This document shows, one piece after another, positions 61,626 to 64,000 of a DNA stretch of 64,000 nt (its first letter is position 1; the number at the start of each line of letters is the position of its first letter). The notes under the pieces are model-generated. The model was not told the DNA's origin and made no database searches. It saw only the letters and a list, made by a program, of their open reading frames with translations. The DNA is from Datnioides undecimradiatus (Eukaryota; Chordata; Actinopteri; Lobotiformes; Datnioididae), in assembly GCA_008933995.1 (NCBI GenBank), contig WARS01000015.1:5645861-5709860 (forward strand), in the 5' to 3' direction. The position numbers and the translations under genes were made by a program.

Positions 61626-64000
61626 ACAGAAACAGTCTGGTGCACTGGATATCTGTCATATTGTTTGTCTGGTTTTGTCATCAAAGCAAGCAGCAATGTC
61701 TGCAGTCTCCCTCATGCTAACTGTGTGTGTGTCTGCGTTGTCACTTGATATTGTAAATACATCATCTAAGTTCATGTCCTGGTAATAAAAATAAAAGACA
61801 TATATTGAAATATACACAGTCAATTTTCAGGTGTTACTGTTTGGTTTGAACTTGATCTTGAAAACCGCATTAGCTCTCTCATCATATGTTGCTTTCTAAA
61901 GTTACTGCTTCATACATCTGGTAATTGTTTTAATCTAAAAACAAAAGATGTACACATCAGTTTTTTTCTGTCAGGACAGGTCAAGCACATGCAACAATGT
62001 GTGCTATTCCACTTCTGCAGGCAAGAGGGCAGCAGCCTCCTATAATACGAGACTGGCGTGTTGAACTGTGGGTGTAATGTGTTGGCCTGTGCTTTTATAA
62101 ATAGTATTTCATGCCATTATGTCACACTCCTACATTAAAGGTCTTTCATTATTAAATTTTATATAGATTATGTATTTATATAAGTCTGAATGCTTAACTT
62201 GACATATTATCTGTGGTGCTATCCAGCAGCAAATCACAATCATCTTTCACCTGAAATCCATCTGTTGCAGGTTTGAATTGGATTTCTCTGTGTTTGAATA
62301 CAAGCGACATTTCAATTTTATTTGAACTTCAATTTCTGGTCAAATGAAAAAACATGTGTCTTGGTGCATGATATTGCAGTAAAAAGTCCAACAGCTGCCG
62401 GCTCAACATGTTACACCTGTAAAACTGTTACAAAACACCCAAAGCAACAACAGGAGACTTTTTTGTACGTGTGACATGTGATCCAGTCAAATCACAGAAG
62501 AGCCGCTGCAGCTCTGTTTATCTCAATGACCGCTCAGTTAGCTCTATAGAAGGACGAGAGGGGATTAGTAGCCGTTTTATAATGTGTGTTAATCTGACAG
62601 ATTAGCTTGATTGGGTTAATCTGAGTACATTTGTGTGTGTGTCTCTGTGTGTGTGAGTGCATGTCTCTCCCTCTGTCATTCTACATCTTGGCTCCACAGT
62701 TTAAAACCACATGCAGTTGCAGTATTTGAACTTTGTCGCTGTTAAGATTCAAAGTAGATTTGATGGTATTTGACGGTTGATGTGGGGGGAGGTTGCCAGG
62801 CTGTATTCTTCACAGTGTCTAAACAGTGTTTTGTTGATGTCTTGTCAATAAACTCCAGCTGCAGTCGATGTCCACAGAGTCTCTCTATAAACTGAATCCC
62901 CTTTGGAGACCAGACATCAGTATTCATGCATAAGCCTGTATCCCCACTGCTACTTAAGAATGATATTTTAACCACTAAAAATCAGGTGGCCTGTGTTTTA
63001 TCTTAGTCGAAGTGTAAAAAAACAGATTAGGCACATTTACATTCATCTATGAAATCCACTGGCAGTCCATTGACATCTGTACGTGTGTGTGTGTCTACAC
63101 ACAAAGCAGGCACCCTCTGACATAATGACCCTCCCAAGCCATGCAACAATATAGAGATCTTGTCTAGAAACTGTATTGACTTATCGACCAAACCTGTCAC
63201 ACACGAGAGCCGATATCGACATGTTGTTCACGTGGGAATGTAACCTACATTTGGTTTAGAGCAGCTGCCATCTCATTTATCACAAACTCTATTACTTTGC
63301 TAAAGGTAATCAAAAGAAGGATGGCACTGTAGCTTCATTCTGTGTTTTATTGCTTCGACACACCATAAATAAATACTTAAATGCCAAAACCAACGTGTTA
63401 ATCAGCTCCTTTCAATCTCCAACTCTTCTCCCCTGTTTCAAGCAATTGGATTCAACTTAAAAGGTAAATCTCACAATTCCAGCTGTGTATTTATAGACAT
63501 TTGATGCACTAGTCCTTTTTTGGAGCAGGAGGGGGATGCAATTCAAAATAAGTTACAGGAACATGTCATCCTTTGCAGCAGTGTACTCACCGATATGTTT
63601 TCATAGTTTTCGGACAAAAAATTTGTTGACAAGTAAGAATGTGCAGAGCATTGTCAGGATGTCCTTTAATGCTTTTTGTCTTCACTACCTCCCATAAAAC
63701 TAATTTAACTCTTTCTTGCAGAGTGGTCACTACAGTGGACAGCTATTCAAAAGCCATTTTCTTGTATATGAATAGGTTGAACAGTGTTACACATGTCAAA
63801 ATACGTTCACATTACTGTAAAAAAAATATTTTTTTAGTTAAAAAACTCAAAACGTATGCTGTTCACCTGAGTGGACAAGTGGAAAATTCCCCCTTTTTTT
63901 AAAAAAAAAAGTGATTTTTTTCATGACCTAAGAAAAATAAAAACACTCTGGCTGAAGTTTTCATGATTCATGCATGAAAGGGTTAATAGCTTATGAGTTA

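Larger units (their letters stand above)
58041..64000. other. rasef 3' UTR and intergenic sequence
   Basis: No coding frame with family similarity was found. A pair of AATAAA signals at 59726 and 59733 could end a 1.7-kb rasef 3' UTR; nothing nearer is convincing. Contents: a possible decayed hAT transposase (59600-59948, minus), (CTAT/CTGT)n at 60250-60300, (TG)n at 60504-60533 and 60705-60735, (CA)n at 61564-61621. The last 2 kb are AT-rich and featureless. Confidence 0.6.

Overview
This is a vertebrate nuclear genome window, almost certainly from a ray-finned (teleost) fish. It is AT-rich, has many small exons with GT/AG borders, is full of (TG)n/(CA)n microsatellites, and carries several fish-type MITE and hAT-like repeats. 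Nothing bacterial, viral or plasmid-like was seen.

Three protein genes lie head to tail on the + strand. (1) The 3' part of frmd3 (FERM domain-containing 3) runs from base 1, inside an exon of the FERM domain, to the stop at 26361. Twelve exons with consistent phases encode the end of the FERM domain, the FERM-adjacent region, a variable acidic linker and a C-terminal membrane segment; the N-terminal exons lie left of the window. (2) An F-box/leucine-rich-repeat gene (31904-39746) has one very long first coding exon and 13 short ones and predicts about 1029 residues. I do not recognise a named orthologue. (3) rasef (41546-58040) is complete and encodes EF-hands, a coiled coil and a Rab-type GTPase. 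The frmd3/rasef neighbourhood matches the mammalian arrangement (human 9q21.32, from memory); the F-box gene between them is not part of that arrangement as I remember it.

Layout: 1-26361 frmd3, with a 9.8 kb intron at 15573-25350 that holds an unexplained 158-codon ORF; 26362-31.7 kb frmd3 3' region and intergenic; 31.7-39.75 kb F-box/LRR gene; 39.75-41.3 kb short intergenic with a LINE remnant; 41.3-58.04 kb rasef; 58.04-64 kb intergenic with simple repeats and a possible decayed hAT transposase.

The three genes have no obvious joint pathway: a membrane-linked cytoskeletal adaptor, a probable SCF ubiquitin-ligase substrate receptor, and a calcium-sensing Rab GTPase. The most interesting observations are a tandem duplication of the rasef EF-hand exon, with matching phases that would allow a four-EF-hand isoform; a frame-preserving LRR exon of the F-box gene flanked by long complementary (CA)n and (TG)n tracts; the F-box gene itself; and the unrecognised ORF in the frmd3 intron. 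All exon borders were read by eye from splice consensus, phase and protein similarity recalled from memory. No alignment or transcript data was used.
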